This document shows positions 41,686 through 51,004 of a stretch of DNA of 64,000 nucleotides, one piece after another. A program made the translations under genes and the position numbers. The notes below the pieces were generated by a model, which saw nothing but the letters and a program-made list of their open reading frames with translations, was not told where the DNA came from and ran no database searches. Every line of letters begins with the position of its first letter. Position 1 is the stretch's first letter. Source of the DNA: WLMZ01 sp043753895 (lineage in GTDB: Bacteria > Actinomycetota > Acidimicrobiia > Acidimicrobiales > Ilumatobacteraceae); assembly GCA_043753895.1 (NCBI GenBank), contig JAYUWK010000171.1, positions 1 through 64,000 of the forward strand, written 5' to 3'.

Positions 41686-44142
41686 ATGACAACACGGCAC
41701 AGAAAAAGACACGGAGCAGCCCACAGCGCGCGACGCTTGGCGCTTGGCGGAGGTATCGCGACAATCGCTGTCGCAGGCCTCGCCTCGTTCGCCGCGCCCG
41801 TACCCGTGGCGGCGCGCATCGTTGCCACCACCGTGGCGTTCTCGGTCGTTTCGCCGATGGTAGCCGACAACCCGACCACATCGGGCGATGGCCGCATGGT
41901 GGTGTTCACCGCGGCGCCGGCATCGGCCGACGGACGGACCAGCAGCGTGTGGCTCAACGACCGCGGCACCGGCCAACTGATCGAGCTCACTCTGGCGAAG
42001 GACGGCATTCGCCTCGGCAACAGCGTGCTCCCCGTCATCAGCGCCGATGGCTGCGTGGTGGCCGTCACCACCGAGATGGCTTTCGACCTGTTCCGCGACG
42101 AAGATCGCGGCAGGCGCTGGGACGTGTACCGCACCAAGCTCAAGGCGTGCGGCGGCACAGCAAACGATTGGGAGCTCGTCTCCACCGTCACCGGCATCGA
42201 CGGACAGGGGCAGGCGCGCGGCGACGTCGATCCCACTCAGCCCATCGCGCTGTCGGGCAGCGGGTCGGTCGTTGCCTATGCCCATCCCTTCAAGTCGTTG
42301 TCCGGCAACGACGACCCACTCCACCGTCCCTCAGCCATCGATGTCGTCGATCTCATCAAATTGATCGATCAGCCCGGACGGTCCACACCGGCTGCCGGTC
42401 TGCCGGCCGAAGGGGCCAACAACGGCGCTCACTACCTCGGCCAGCGCACCCCAGCGCTATCGGGTGACGGCAACATCGTGGTGTTCAGCTCCGACGCCAA
42501 CTCGAACGAAGCTGTCCCCGATTGGGTGTCGCCGGCTACCGGCGCAACGACCGCACCCAGCCAGGTGTTCGCGTGGGACAGAAGCAACCCTGACCCGTTC
42601 AAAGCCGTCGCACTCGTGTCGTCGGGCGCGCGGGGTGCAGCCAACGCAAGTGCGCTCACTCCCTCGGTGTCAGCCGATGGCCGTCTCGTCGCGTTTGTGT
42701 CGGCCGCCAACAACCTGGTGGCCTCGCCGAGTTTCGCCGCGTGCGCCAGTGCGTGCCCGCCGCAGATCTACGCCGTTGATCGCGACACCGACGCCAACTT
42801 CGTCTTCGACCAAGTCGGTACCACGAGCGTCCGCCTCGTCAGTCGTGTGCCCGCCGCCGCGGCCGCCGCCGCAGATACGCCCATCGTTGCAGCGAACGGC
42901 ATGTCGAGCTCACCAACGATGTCGGCCGATGGCAACACCATCGGCTTCGCCACCCAAGCGTCCAACCTGCTCCAGATTCAAACGCCAGGTGGCGGCGAGG
43001 CTGGCGACGGTGATCTGCTCGTCGCCGACCTCGGTACAGGCAAACTCCGTCGCGCATTCGACAGCCCTGCGCCGGCACCCGGCGCCCATGCACATCCTCA
43101 TCTGTCGGCGAACGGGCGTGTGCTTGTCGCCGATTCGCTCGTGGCCGATCGGCTTATCGGCGACCAAAACATCACCGGACGCCGCGTCGTAGCAGCGACC
43201 CTTGCTCCGCATCTCAGCATCGCCCAAGGTGATCTCGGCACCGTCACCGTGGGCGTGCCCGGTCCCGAGTGGTACCTCAATGTGGTCAACGATGGACCCG
43301 GTGCATTCGTGCCTGCCACGGCAACGAGTGACACCCCGGATTTTGCCATCACCGGTGGTTCGTGTCTCGATCATTCCCCCGTGCCAGCGGGCAAGAGTTG
43401 CTCGGTGTACGTGCTGCTTACCCCCTCTACCAGTGGTCCCATCACCGGCACACTCACCGTGGCCGAGGCGGGCTTCGGCGCCATCACACTGACTTCGCCG
43501 CTGATGGGTGCCGGCGGCGAACCGGCACTGGTTGCCACGCCGGCAGGTGCTGACTTCGAACGCACCCTCGTCCGGGCCACCAGTGCCCCCACGATCCTCA
43601 TGGTCGCCAATATCTATGTCGGTCCGGCGACCGTGAGCAGCGTCAGCGTCAGCGGCGCCGATCCGTTCGACTTTGCGGTCGTGCTCAATGGCTGCGGGAA
43701 CCAACTCATCATGGGTGAGAGCTGCCCGGTCGTGGTCGCATTCAAGCCCATTGCATCCGGGCGGCGAACCGCAACGATCAACGTCGGTACTGTCGCTGGT
43801 CAGTACACCAGCATCTTCCTCAGCGGCGAGGGGTACTACTCGCCGACTCTGACCACTACGGGCGACGCCCGGCCCGGATCGCGCCTCGGCATCGGCGGCA
43901 CCGGCTTGCCCGCGAACGCAACGGTGCTGATTGGTTGGGGTGATGGCGCAGGTCGCCCCACGCTCGCCATCACTGACGCTTTCGGTGCGTTCGTCACCGA
44001 CCTGCTCATTCCAAAGGGTGCACGCAGCGGCACGCGCACCTTGGTGGCCCAGGTGGCCGACGGCACAGTCGCCAGCGCAACGGTCACCGTAGCGCGCAGT
44101 GCTGACAACGGACCTGCGTCGCCCACGTGGCCCCGCCCCTGA
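41686..44142 (+). CDS. Exported beta-propeller (PD40/TolB-like) protein with ASH/Ig-like C-terminus
   Basis: The 818-residue protein has a basic start and signal-like helix (GGGIATIAVAGLASFAA). Residues about 60-480 contain repeated PD40-type blades of the form LSGDGNIVVFSSDAN, VSADGRLVAFVSAANNL and MSADGNTIGFATQASNL. From about 500 on, two choice-of-anchor/ASH Ig-like domains carry paired cysteines (GSCLDHSPVPAGKSC and NGCGNQLIMGESC). A final TIG-like beta domain follows. It is probably extracellular; its function is unknown. It interrupts the heme genes. ATG 41686 was chosen to start near the signal. Confidence 0.78.
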   Translation: MTTRHRKRHGAAHSARRLALGGGIATIAVAGLASFAAPVPVAARIVATTVAFSVVSPMVADNPTTSGDGRMVVFTAAPASADGRTSSVWLNDRGTGQLIELTLAKDGIRLGNSVLPVISADGCVVAVTTEMAFDLFRDEDRGRRWDVYRTKLKACGGTANDWELVSTVTGIDGQGQARGDVDPTQPIALSGSGSVVAYAHPFKSLSGNDDPLHRPSAIDVVDLIKLIDQPGRSTPAAGLPAEGANNGAHYLGQRTPALSGDGNIVVFSSDANSNEAVPDWVSPATGATTAPSQVFAWDRSNPDPFKAVALVSSGARGAANASALTPSVSADGRLVAFVSAANNLVASPSFAACASACPPQIYAVDRDTDANFVFDQVGTTSVRLVSRVPAAAAAAADTPIVAANGMSSSPTMSADGNTIGFATQASNLLQIQTPGGGEAGDGDLLVADLGTGKLRRAFDSPAPAPGAHAHPHLSANGRVLVADSLVADRLIGDQNITGRRVVAATLAPHLSIAQGDLGTVTVGVPGPEWYLNVVNDGPGAFVPATATSDTPDFAITGGSCLDHSPVPAGKSCSVYVLLTPSTSGPITGTLTVAEAGFGAITLTSPLMGAGGEPALVATPAGADFERTLVRATSAPTILMVANIYVGPATVSSVSVSGADPFDFAVVLNGCGNQLIMGESCPVVVAFKPIASGRRTATINVGTVAGQYTSIFLSGEGYYSPTLTTTGDARPGSRLGIGGTGLPANATVLIGWGDGAGRPTLAITDAFGAFVTDLLIPKGARSGTRTLVAQVADGTVASATVTVARSADNGPASPTWPRP

Positions 44143-44160
44143 CACGGCGGGACTGATCAG

Positions 44161-44188
44161 CTGTCAACGGTCAACTGTCAACGGTCAG
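44161..44188. repeat. 14-bp tandem duplication at a gene end
   Basis: CTGTCAACGGTCAA (44161-44174) is followed directly by CTGTCAACGGTCAG (44175-44188). The second copy covers the stop codon of the minus-strand Ig-like gene. It lies in the short gap between convergent genes. Confidence 0.85.
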
Positions 44189-45398
44189 CCAGTGTGCCGC
44201 TGAGTAAGACCGCGGGCACGCACGACCCCGTAGGCGCATCGCCGACACTGTCGCACGTGAACTGGAACGTCACCTTGTCACCGGCCCTGAACACCAAGGG
44301 ACTCACCAGGGGGAGGCTGTCGTTACCCGTGGCATTTTCGAGTCGCCACGGGACCAGCACAGCATCGTTGTTCGACAGGCTCGCCGGACCCGTATCGAGG
44401 TTCGGGTTCTGCAGCACCACGTCGGTGACGCGCAGCACCTTGCCGCTCGGCACCACGTACTGATCGCTGCCTGACGCACTGAGCGCCACTTTGACGACGA
44501 GACGTTGATTGAAGGCCTGGGTGCCAGCGGCACTGTTGTTGACCGGCACCGAGGAGTCAGATGCAAGCGTGGAGTCGGTAGGGGTCTGTTGGTCGGGCAC
44601 GGTGGTAGGAGCGCCACTGGGGGTCTGGCCCTTCACTGCGTTGCGTGCGGCGTGCTCGGCTGCGGGTTTGATCAACGCAAACCATGCACCCACGAGCAAT
44701 CCAGCGACGACGCCGACACCGAGCAGTTTGCGCCCCAAGCGTTCGGGCATCAACGAGGTCTGCACGAAGGTGGCCTCGGCAGTGGCGGTGGGGAATCCTA
44801 GCTGATCGGCTTCGATCGAGAAGGGAAGCGTGCGCGAACCCGATGACCACTGACGATGGAGCGACTTCAGGCGAAGGCGAACGAGGCTCTTCGCGCCCGG
44901 CTCGACGCCCACCGCCGGCGGATCGAAGTCGCCGTCGAGTCGCTGCGTGGTATCGATCAGGTGGAGTCTGCAGCTGGCCTGGAGATTGCCATGGTTCTCG
45001 ATGAGGAACTCGAACGTGGCCCGCCGCCGACCGCGCAACACCGGTTGCAACACCTGAACACGCCGATCGTGAAACGCCCCGATCTGCACAGTGGTCTCGG
45101 CAATGGTGACGTCGTCGGGCTGCTCCTGGGGGATGATCCGCACCGTGAGCGGTGCCGGGCCCGCGGCGGTGGATGCCAACAGCGGTGGCCGCAGCGTGAC
45201 GTTGATGACCTCGTGCGAGCCGCCGAACAACGTGACCACGGGAGGAGACAAACGCACCCAGCCGGCCACGAGACCCGACGGGACGAGGGTGAAGGTCTCC
45301 GTATGGTCATCGAGGTTGAACAGCGTGAGCGACAGCGTCTCGACCTCGCCCGGCTGAACCTGAACGTCTGTTGCGGAGAACTGAGCTTGAGCCACCAT
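44178..45398 (-). CDS. Membrane protein with N-terminal Ig-like (NEW3-type) domains
   Basis: A 406-residue protein with no signal peptide. Two beta-sandwich domains fill about residues 1-200 (PGEVETLSLTLFNLDDHTET, ATFEFLIENHGNLQASCRLH). One transmembrane helix follows (LLGVGVVAGLLVGAWFALI, about 222-240), then a Thr/Ser/Pro linker and a C-terminal beta domain with two cysteines (FTCDSVGDAPTGSC). By the positive-inside rule the N-terminal Ig domains may be cytosolic and the C-terminal domain external. Similar actinobacterial proteins have no known role. Confidence 0.7.
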   Translation of the reverse strand: MVAQAQFSATDVQVQPGEVETLSLTLFNLDDHTETFTLVPSGLVAGWVRLSPPVVTLFGGSHEVINVTLRPPLLASTAAGPAPLTVRIIPQEQPDDVTIAETTVQIGAFHDRRVQVLQPVLRGRRRATFEFLIENHGNLQASCRLHLIDTTQRLDGDFDPPAVGVEPGAKSLVRLRLKSLHRQWSSGSRTLPFSIEADQLGFPTATAEATFVQTSLMPERLGRKLLGVGVVAGLLVGAWFALIKPAAEHAARNAVKGQTPSGAPTTVPDQQTPTDSTLASDSSVPVNNSAAGTQAFNQRLVVKVALSASGSDQYVVPSGKVLRVTDVVLQNPNLDTGPASLSNNDAVLVPWRLENATGNDSLPLVSPLVFRAGDKVTFQFTCDSVGDAPTGSCVPAVLLSGTLADR

Positions 45399-45439
45399 CG
45401 TCCGATGAGGTTAGCTGCTGGCAGGTAGCGTCAACGGTC

Positions 45440-46111
45440 GTGGCCGCGCTCGTTCTCCCCGACGCGATCGTGTTCGATCTCGACGGCACCATCGTCGATA
45501 CCGAAACCGTGGAGTACCAGTCCATCCGGACAGTGTGGGCCGAGCATGGGGCCGAGTACACCATTGCCCACTTCGAACATGTCATCGGCACCACGATCGG
45601 ACCCGACTGGGTCGAAGAACTTGCCACCCATCTCGGTCGGCCGTTGGACATCGGTGCTGCGCATGCGCGTCGCAGCGCCGTGAAGGTGCGGTTGCTGCGG
45701 ACTCTGCGCGCCAGAGCCGGTATCGATGCCCTCATCGAGCAAGCGGCCACCGCCGGAATCCCGATGGCGGTCGCGTCGAACTCGCCGCTCGACTGGGTGC
45801 AGGCTCGGTTGCGCCAACTCGAGTTGCATCACCACCTCAGTGCGCTCATCACCATCGACGTTGCTTCGCAGCCCAAGCCACACCCCGCGCCCTATCTCGA
45901 GGCGTGCGCAGCGCTCGGCGCCGATCCGGCTCGTTCCATCGCATTCGAGGACAGCGCCACCGGCGTGGCCTCGGCACGCGCCGCGGGCCTGTACACGATT
46001 GCCTGCCCCGGACCGTTGACCCAGGGGCACGATCTCTCCGCGGCACATCGGATCATCGGTGCGCACACCGAGCTCACCCTCGCCGATCTGGGGCGTGCGG
46101 TCTGGGCCTGA
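45440..46111 (+). CDS. HAD-superfamily phosphatase (beta-phosphoglucomutase-like)
   Basis: This 223-residue HAD enzyme has motif I DAIVFDLDGTIVDTE, motif II MAVASNSP, the Lys motif in SQPKPHPAPY and motif IV IAFEDSATGVASARAAG. The DxDGT nucleophile and cap position fit sugar-phosphate phosphatases or phosphoglucomutases. Substrate is unknown. The start is GTG, and hemB starts 9 bases after its stop, so the two are probably co-transcribed. Confidence 0.9.
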   Translation: MAALVLPDAIVFDLDGTIVDTETVEYQSIRTVWAEHGAEYTIAHFEHVIGTTIGPDWVEELATHLGRPLDIGAAHARRSAVKVRLLRTLRARAGIDALIEQAATAGIPMAVASNSPLDWVQARLRQLELHHHLSALITIDVASQPKPHPAPYLEACAALGADPARSIAFEDSATGVASARAAGLYTIACPGPLTQGHDLSAAHRIIGAHTELTLADLGRAVWA

Positions 46112-46120
46112 ACCCCTACG

Positions 46121-47164
46121 ATGCTTGATGTGGTTGCCAACTTCCCCACCGCCCGACCCCGCCGCCTGCGTCGCACCGCTGCCCTACGCGAACTGATTGC
46201 CGAGACTCGCCTGTCGGTGAACGATCTCGTCGCGCCGTTGTTCGTGCGCGAGGACATCAGCGCCCCACAGCCGATCGCTTCGTTGCCGGGCGTGATGCAA
46301 CACACCGTGGCCAGTCTCGTGAGCGAAGTTCGTGAGTTGGCCGAATTGGGTGTGCGCGCCGTGATTCTGTTCGGCGTGCCCACACATAAGGACGCCGTTG
46401 GTTCCGGTGCTTACGATCCCGATGGCATCGTGCAGGTGGCGCTACGCGCGTTGCGCGACGAGTTCGGCGACCGGGTCGTGCTCATGTCCGACCTGTGCGT
46501 CGATGAATACACCGATCACGGTCACTGCGGGGTCCTCGACGCGCACGGCGAGGTGGACAACGACCTCACACTGGAGATCTACGCGAAGACCGCCGTTGCC
46601 CAGGCCGAGGCCGGCAGCCGCGTAGTGGCGCCGAGCGGCATGATGGATGGGCAGGTCGGCGCTATTCGCGCCGCACTCGACGCTGCCGGCCACATCGACG
46701 TGTCCATCCTCGCCTACTCGGCCAAGTACGCGAGCGGTCTCTACGGACCCTTCCGCGATGCCGTCGATGTGCAAATTGCCGATGGCGGCGACCGCAAGGG
46801 TTACCAGCAGGACTGGCGCAACGCCCGGGAGGCCCTCACCGAAGTGGCCGCCGACATCGCCCAAGGTGCCGACATGGTGATGGTCAAGCCGGCGCTGTCG
46901 TATCTCGACGTGATCGTTGCAGTGCGCGCGATGACCAACCTGCCCGTGGCTGCGTACCACGTCAGTGGCGAATACGCGATGATCAAAGCCGCAGCAGCGA
47001 ACGGTTGGATCGATCACGATGTTGTCGCCCTCGAACAGCTCACCGCCATCAAGCGCGCCGGAGCCGATGTGATCCTCACCTATTTCACGCGATGGTTCGC
47101 AGAACGCGCTGCAGCCAACGCATCGCCGACACAGGCCTCACCCGCACAGGACACAGCATTGTGA
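46121..47164 (+). CDS. hemB: Delta-aminolevulinic acid dehydratase (porphobilinogen synthase)
   Basis: HemB condenses two 5-aminolevulinates into porphobilinogen. The 347-residue protein carries the Schiff-base lysines K202 (LAYSAKYASGLYGPFR) and K256 (MVMVKPALSYLD). The metal site reads DLCVDEYTDHGHCG, two Cys and one Asp instead of the three Cys of typical zinc enzymes, a mixed site also known in Streptomyces. Its stop overlaps the hemL GTG (GTGA). Confidence 0.96.
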   Translation: MLDVVANFPTARPRRLRRTAALRELIAETRLSVNDLVAPLFVREDISAPQPIASLPGVMQHTVASLVSEVRELAELGVRAVILFGVPTHKDAVGSGAYDPDGIVQVALRALRDEFGDRVVLMSDLCVDEYTDHGHCGVLDAHGEVDNDLTLEIYAKTAVAQAEAGSRVVAPSGMMDGQVGAIRAALDAAGHIDVSILAYSAKYASGLYGPFRDAVDVQIADGGDRKGYQQDWRNAREALTEVAADIAQGADMVMVKPALSYLDVIVAVRAMTNLPVAAYHVSGEYAMIKAAAANGWIDHDVVALEQLTAIKRAGADVILTYFTRWFAERAAANASPTQASPAQDTAL

Positions 47165-48507
47165 TCCCGTATTGCGATCCCGCAACCTGCCCTGGCGCCG
47201 ATTGCCGGCCCACCGTGTGTACCGGTGCCGGTGTGCCGTCGAATCGCGAATTGTTCGAGCGTTCGTGCCGCGCCATACCGGGCGGTGTCAACTCGTCAAT
47301 CCGCGCGTTCAAAGCCGTTGGCGGCTCGCCCTATGTGGTGGCCCGAGCGCAGGGACCGTATGTGTTCGATGTCGAGGGCACTCGCTACATCGATCTCGTG
47401 CAGAGCTACGGCGCAGTCATTCTCGGACATGCGCATCCAGCGATCACTGAAGCGATCACCGCAGCCGCCGCGGACGGCACATCGTTCGGTGCGCCGACCC
47501 CGCGTGAGATGAAACTGGCCGAGGCCATCGGCGAACGCGTCGCCACCTGCGAACGCGTCCGGCTGATGAATAGCGGCACCGAGGCCACCAGTACGGCCAT
47601 CCGCTTGGCCCGCGGCGTTACCGGGCGCGATCTCATCGTCACCTTCTCCGGCAATTTCCACGGCGCTACCGACGCGCTGCTGGTTGCCGGCGGAAGCGGT
47701 GTGGCCACGTTGGGCCTTCCGGGCACCGCAGGTGTTCCCAACGCAACGGTGGCCAACACCATCGTCGCCCCCTACAACATGGTTCCCCAGCTCGACGAGC
47801 ACGTGGCCGCCGTCATCGTCGAACCCGTCGCCGCGAACATGGGGGTCGTGGCACCGCTTCCTGGCTTCCTGGCAGGGTTGCGCGCCGAGTGCGATCGTGT
47901 CGGTGCGCTCCTCATCTTCGACGAGGTCATCACTGGCTTTCGTCTCGGCGCTGGAGGGGCACAGGCACTGTTCGATGTCCGCCCGGATCTCACCTGTTTC
48001 GGCAAGGTCATCGGCGGTGGGCTTCCCATCGGTGCAGTCGGTGGTCGCGCTGACATCATGGAAGGACTCACGCCCATCGGTAAGGTGTTCCACGCGGGAA
48101 CATTGGCGGGGAACCCCATCGCAACCGCGGCCGGACTGGCGGTGCTGAACGAACTCACCGACGACACCTACGCCGAACTAGGCCGCCGGGCACGCCGCGT
48201 TGCGACCGTGTTGGGCGACGCATGCCACTCGGCAGGACTATCGGCACAGTTCCCCGTAGTCGGCACCCTCGTGGGTATGTATCTCGGCGAGGGCGCGCTG
48301 CCCACCAACTTCGATCAGGCCAAGACCACCAACGAGGCTGCGTACGCTGCACTCTTCCAGGCCTCGCTCACCGCTGGCATCGCTCTCGCCCCTGGTGCGT
48401 ACGAGGCACTCTTCGTCGGCCTCGGCCACGACGACTCCGTCATCGATCAGATTGCCGAAGCCGCGCACTCCGCCGCGGTGGCAGCGGTGCGCTCGCTCAG
48501 TTCCTGA
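47161..48507 (+). CDS. hemL: Glutamate-1-semialdehyde 2,1-aminomutase
   Basis: HemL converts glutamate-1-semialdehyde to 5-aminolevulinate with pyridoxal phosphate. Landmarks are RAIPGGVNSSIRAFKAVGG, MNSGTEATSTAIRLAR, LLIFDEVITGFRLG and the PLP lysine in FGKVIGGGLPIGAVGG. GTG 47161 overlaps the hemB stop and yields 448 residues, including an unusual 24-residue N-terminal leader with Cys at 5, 10, 15 and 20. GTG 47233 yields 424 residues, the normal HemL length. Either start could be used; coupling favours the longer form. Confidence 0.93.
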   Translation: MIPYCDPATCPGADCRPTVCTGAGVPSNRELFERSCRAIPGGVNSSIRAFKAVGGSPYVVARAQGPYVFDVEGTRYIDLVQSYGAVILGHAHPAITEAITAAAADGTSFGAPTPREMKLAEAIGERVATCERVRLMNSGTEATSTAIRLARGVTGRDLIVTFSGNFHGATDALLVAGGSGVATLGLPGTAGVPNATVANTIVAPYNMVPQLDEHVAAVIVEPVAANMGVVAPLPGFLAGLRAECDRVGALLIFDEVITGFRLGAGGAQALFDVRPDLTCFGKVIGGGLPIGAVGGRADIMEGLTPIGKVFHAGTLAGNPIATAAGLAVLNELTDDTYAELGRRARRVATVLGDACHSAGLSAQFPVVGTLVGMYLGEGALPTNFDQAKTTNEAAYAALFQASLTAGIALAPGAYEALFVGLGHDDSVIDQIAEAAHSAAVAAVRSLSS

Positions 48508-48556
48508 GTGACCCACTGACACAACATCGTCGATCCACTGACATACGCTCGTTCCA

Positions 48557-49165
48557 ATGCGGCAGTTCTTCTCATGGCGAATCTGGGCTGCCTGCGTCGT
48601 GCTCATCGCGCTTGCCTTGCTGATCAAGACATCGCTGCCCAGCACGGCCAACACCGCCAACACCGCCAAAACGGACGCCGCCACGCACATGGTCGACTTC
48701 ATCTCGGTGGTGTTCCAGATGCAGCCGTCGAGCGATTTCTCCATGACGGACGGCGTCACCACTGGTCTCGCTGATGTCGTCATCGATGGTCAACGCACGA
48801 TGCACATCGTCGCGGGGACACCCGGATCGATCACCTGCCCTGACGCCACCGTGATCGGGAGTTGCGTCGTACTTGCCGACCTGCTCGGCGATGCGGTCGT
48901 ATGGTTCGCGATCGTGCCCGTGGAACCCGGCCCGAAGGTCTCGGCGCCTCCCATTGCCCAACTGATGGGCAACGGCGTGGTACGCCTCACCAACGGCTGG
49001 CTAGTGAGAACCGCAACCACAGTTGATCGCCAGTGCCCGCAGGACACCGTCTCTCTCACCGAGTTTGTCAAGAGGCTGGGCTCCGACAGCACGACCGTAA
49101 TCGATGTTTCCAAACAGCGAGTCACCGCGGTGCGCTGCGCGGCTGCCGCCACCGCGACATCCTGA
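48557..49165 (+). CDS. Hypothetical membrane-anchored protein
   Basis: The 202-residue product has one N-terminal helix (IWAACVVLIALALLI) and then a short ANTANTAK repeat. The external region has four cysteines, two in SITCPDATVIGSCVV and two later, that could form disulfides. I do not recognise a domain. The ATG at 48557 is 49 bases after hemL. It converges on the renalase-like gene. Confidence 0.65.
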   Translation: MRQFFSWRIWAACVVLIALALLIKTSLPSTANTANTAKTDAATHMVDFISVVFQMQPSSDFSMTDGVTTGLADVVIDGQRTMHIVAGTPGSITCPDATVIGSCVVLADLLGDAVVWFAIVPVEPGPKVSAPPIAQLMGNGVVRLTNGWLVRTATTVDRQCPQDTVSLTEFVKRLGSDSTTVIDVSKQRVTAVRCAAAATATS

Positions 49166-49182
49166 TGTGAACCACCGCCCGG

Positions 49183-50145
49183 TCACGAGAACAGCAGTGC
49201 ACCGGCCGCAGAAAGGCCTGACAGCACCGCGCCTTCCACCCGCGGGCCCGCAAAGGCGTCGCCCGCCAACACCAGTGGCCCCGCTGCCTCGGCGGCCATC
49301 CAGCACGGCTCGGGCCACAGGGTGCGCGGCGTTGCGAACCGCCACTTCTTCACCTGCGACTCGGTCACGATGGAATGGTGGAGATAGGTGCTGGCAGCGT
49401 CTCGCAACGACTGCATCACGTCGTCGGGCGCGTCGTTCCAATGAGCGTCGGACCATGCAGCGTTCGCGTGAACCGTGAGCGCTGGCGCATCGCTGATGCC
49501 CTTGCGCTGGTTGTCGGCGACAAAACTCAACACATCGGTCGGATTGTTCAGACCACCGGGCTTAGGGACCGAGGGTGCGGAATCGAGCGTCAGTAAAAGC
49601 GCAATCGTTTTGTCGTATTCGGTTCGAACGAGTTCTTCCGGCAACGCCACCTCGGCTGACACCAGCAGCGAATACGACTGGGGAAGTGGGCAGGTGACGA
49701 CAAGCGCGTCGGCCGGGATCGATGTGCCATCGTCGAGTGCCACGTCCCAGGCCGCGCCGCTCGCGACAGAGCCTGGCCGAACCGCGAACACCAACGTCGC
49801 GCAGCGCACATCAAGACCACGCGCCAACGCCTTGGCCCAGGCATTCATCCCATCGCGCACGGCATAGCGGGCATGGCCGTCGCCATACTCGGAGAAGCCA
49901 CGACACCATTCGTACACCAGACCGGATTCGAGGTGCGGTTGCACGAACGCAGCGAACGCATCGCTGCGTACCGTGAAGAATTGCGCACCATGATCGAGTC
50001 GTGCCTGTCCGATACGTCGAGTCGCCAACCGGCCGCCCGGCGAACGGCCCTTGTCGAGAAGCGTGACCGAGTGACCGTCACGCACCAACTCCTGGGCAGC
50101 GGCAAGTCCGGCGAGTCCGGCACCGACGACAACGACACGCGCCAT
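49183..50145 (-). CDS. FAD-dependent oxidoreductase (renalase-like)
   Basis: A 320-residue flavoprotein with the dinucleotide loop VVVVGAGLAGLAAAQEL, the acidic strand end LLDKGRSPGGRLATRR and a C-terminal FAD segment PLVLAGDAFAGPRVEGAVLSG. The GG-R-x-A-T motif and length fit bacterial renalases, which oxidise aberrant dihydro-NAD(P) isomers back to NAD(P). It is the last gene of a tight minus-strand run of four, starting 3 bases after the upstream hydrolase stop. Confidence 0.85.
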   Translation of the reverse strand: MARVVVVGAGLAGLAAAQELVRDGHSVTLLDKGRSPGGRLATRRIGQARLDHGAQFFTVRSDAFAAFVQPHLESGLVYEWCRGFSEYGDGHARYAVRDGMNAWAKALARGLDVRCATLVFAVRPGSVASGAAWDVALDDGTSIPADALVVTCPLPQSYSLLVSAEVALPEELVRTEYDKTIALLLTLDSAPSVPKPGGLNNPTDVLSFVADNQRKGISDAPALTVHANAAWSDAHWNDAPDDVMQSLRDAASTYLHHSIVTESQVKKWRFATPRTLWPEPCWMAAEAAGPLVLAGDAFAGPRVEGAVLSGLSAAGALLFS

Positions 50146-50148
50146 GAA

Positions 50149-51000
50149 TCAGGAGGCGAGTGCTGTATCGGCGGCTGGGACGGCCACTTGTTCGGCACGA
50201 ACGCATCGGTCGAGAAAATCGAGCAAGACGCGATTGAAGGTGGCCGCGTGCTCGAACATGAAACCGTGGGCCGCGCCGGAGATGACCGCGAGTTCTGCAG
50301 TTGGAATGCGTTCGGCCAACTCTTCTGAATCGCCGCGCGGGGTCAGGATGTCCTGATTGCCGACCATCACCAACGTCGGCATCGTGAACGAACCGAGCTC
50401 TGAAGCCATCGATTCATCCGTCGCCAAAATGGCACGCACCTGCGCGACGAACGCGTGCGTCGGCCGTCCGAATGCCATCGGTCCGAGCCAGCCGAACATC
50501 GGCCACACCCGTCGGAACGAGCGCGGCCCGATCACCCAGCGCGCGGCCTCGTTGGCCATCGCGCCCATCCCGCGCTCGCTCGCAGCGGTGGCCCAGCTGT
50601 TCAACAGTTCGCGCCGCCACGGATGATTGCGACACGCCGTGCAGGCCAGCGTCAGCGAACGAACTCGCTCCGGGTACTTCAGGGCGATGATCTGGCTGAT
50701 CGCTCCACCCATCGAAGCGCCGATGACGTGCGCTGATTCCACTCCGGCGTGATCCAGAACGGTCATGGCATCGTCGGCCATCTGCTCGAGCGAATAGGTG
50801 CCGAACGGTTTGTCGCTTCGGCCCGCGCCGCGGTTGTCGAGCGCGATGGTGCGGTATCGGGGCGCGAGCGCCAGACGTTGTAGATCCCATCCGTGCTTGT
50901 CGGCACCCAGACCCTGAATGAGCAGAACCGGCGGACCATGACGGCGACCGACCGCCTCGTAGTGCAACCGAATACCGTCGGTCGCTCGCGCATATGTCAT
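50149..51000 (-). CDS. Alpha/beta hydrolase
   Basis: This 283-residue hydrolase has the oxyanion strand VLLIQGLGADKHGWD, ALDNRGAGRSDKP, the nucleophile in VIGASMGGAISQ, the acid in VGNQDILTP and His in SGAAHGFMFE. The full triad is present. Substrate is unknown; the family includes lactonases and C-C bond hydrolases. ATG 51000 begins MTYARATDGIRLHYE, a normal start for the fold. The acyltransferase-like stop is 4 bases upstream. Confidence 0.87.
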   Translation of the reverse strand: MTYARATDGIRLHYEAVGRRHGPPVLLIQGLGADKHGWDLQRLALAPRYRTIALDNRGAGRSDKPFGTYSLEQMADDAMTVLDHAGVESAHVIGASMGGAISQIIALKYPERVRSLTLACTACRNHPWRRELLNSWATAASERGMGAMANEAARWVIGPRSFRRVWPMFGWLGPMAFGRPTHAFVAQVRAILATDESMASELGSFTMPTLVMVGNQDILTPRGDSEELAERIPTAELAVISGAAHGFMFEHAATFNRVLLDFLDRCVRAEQVAVPAADTALAS

Positions 51001-51004
51001 GAGA

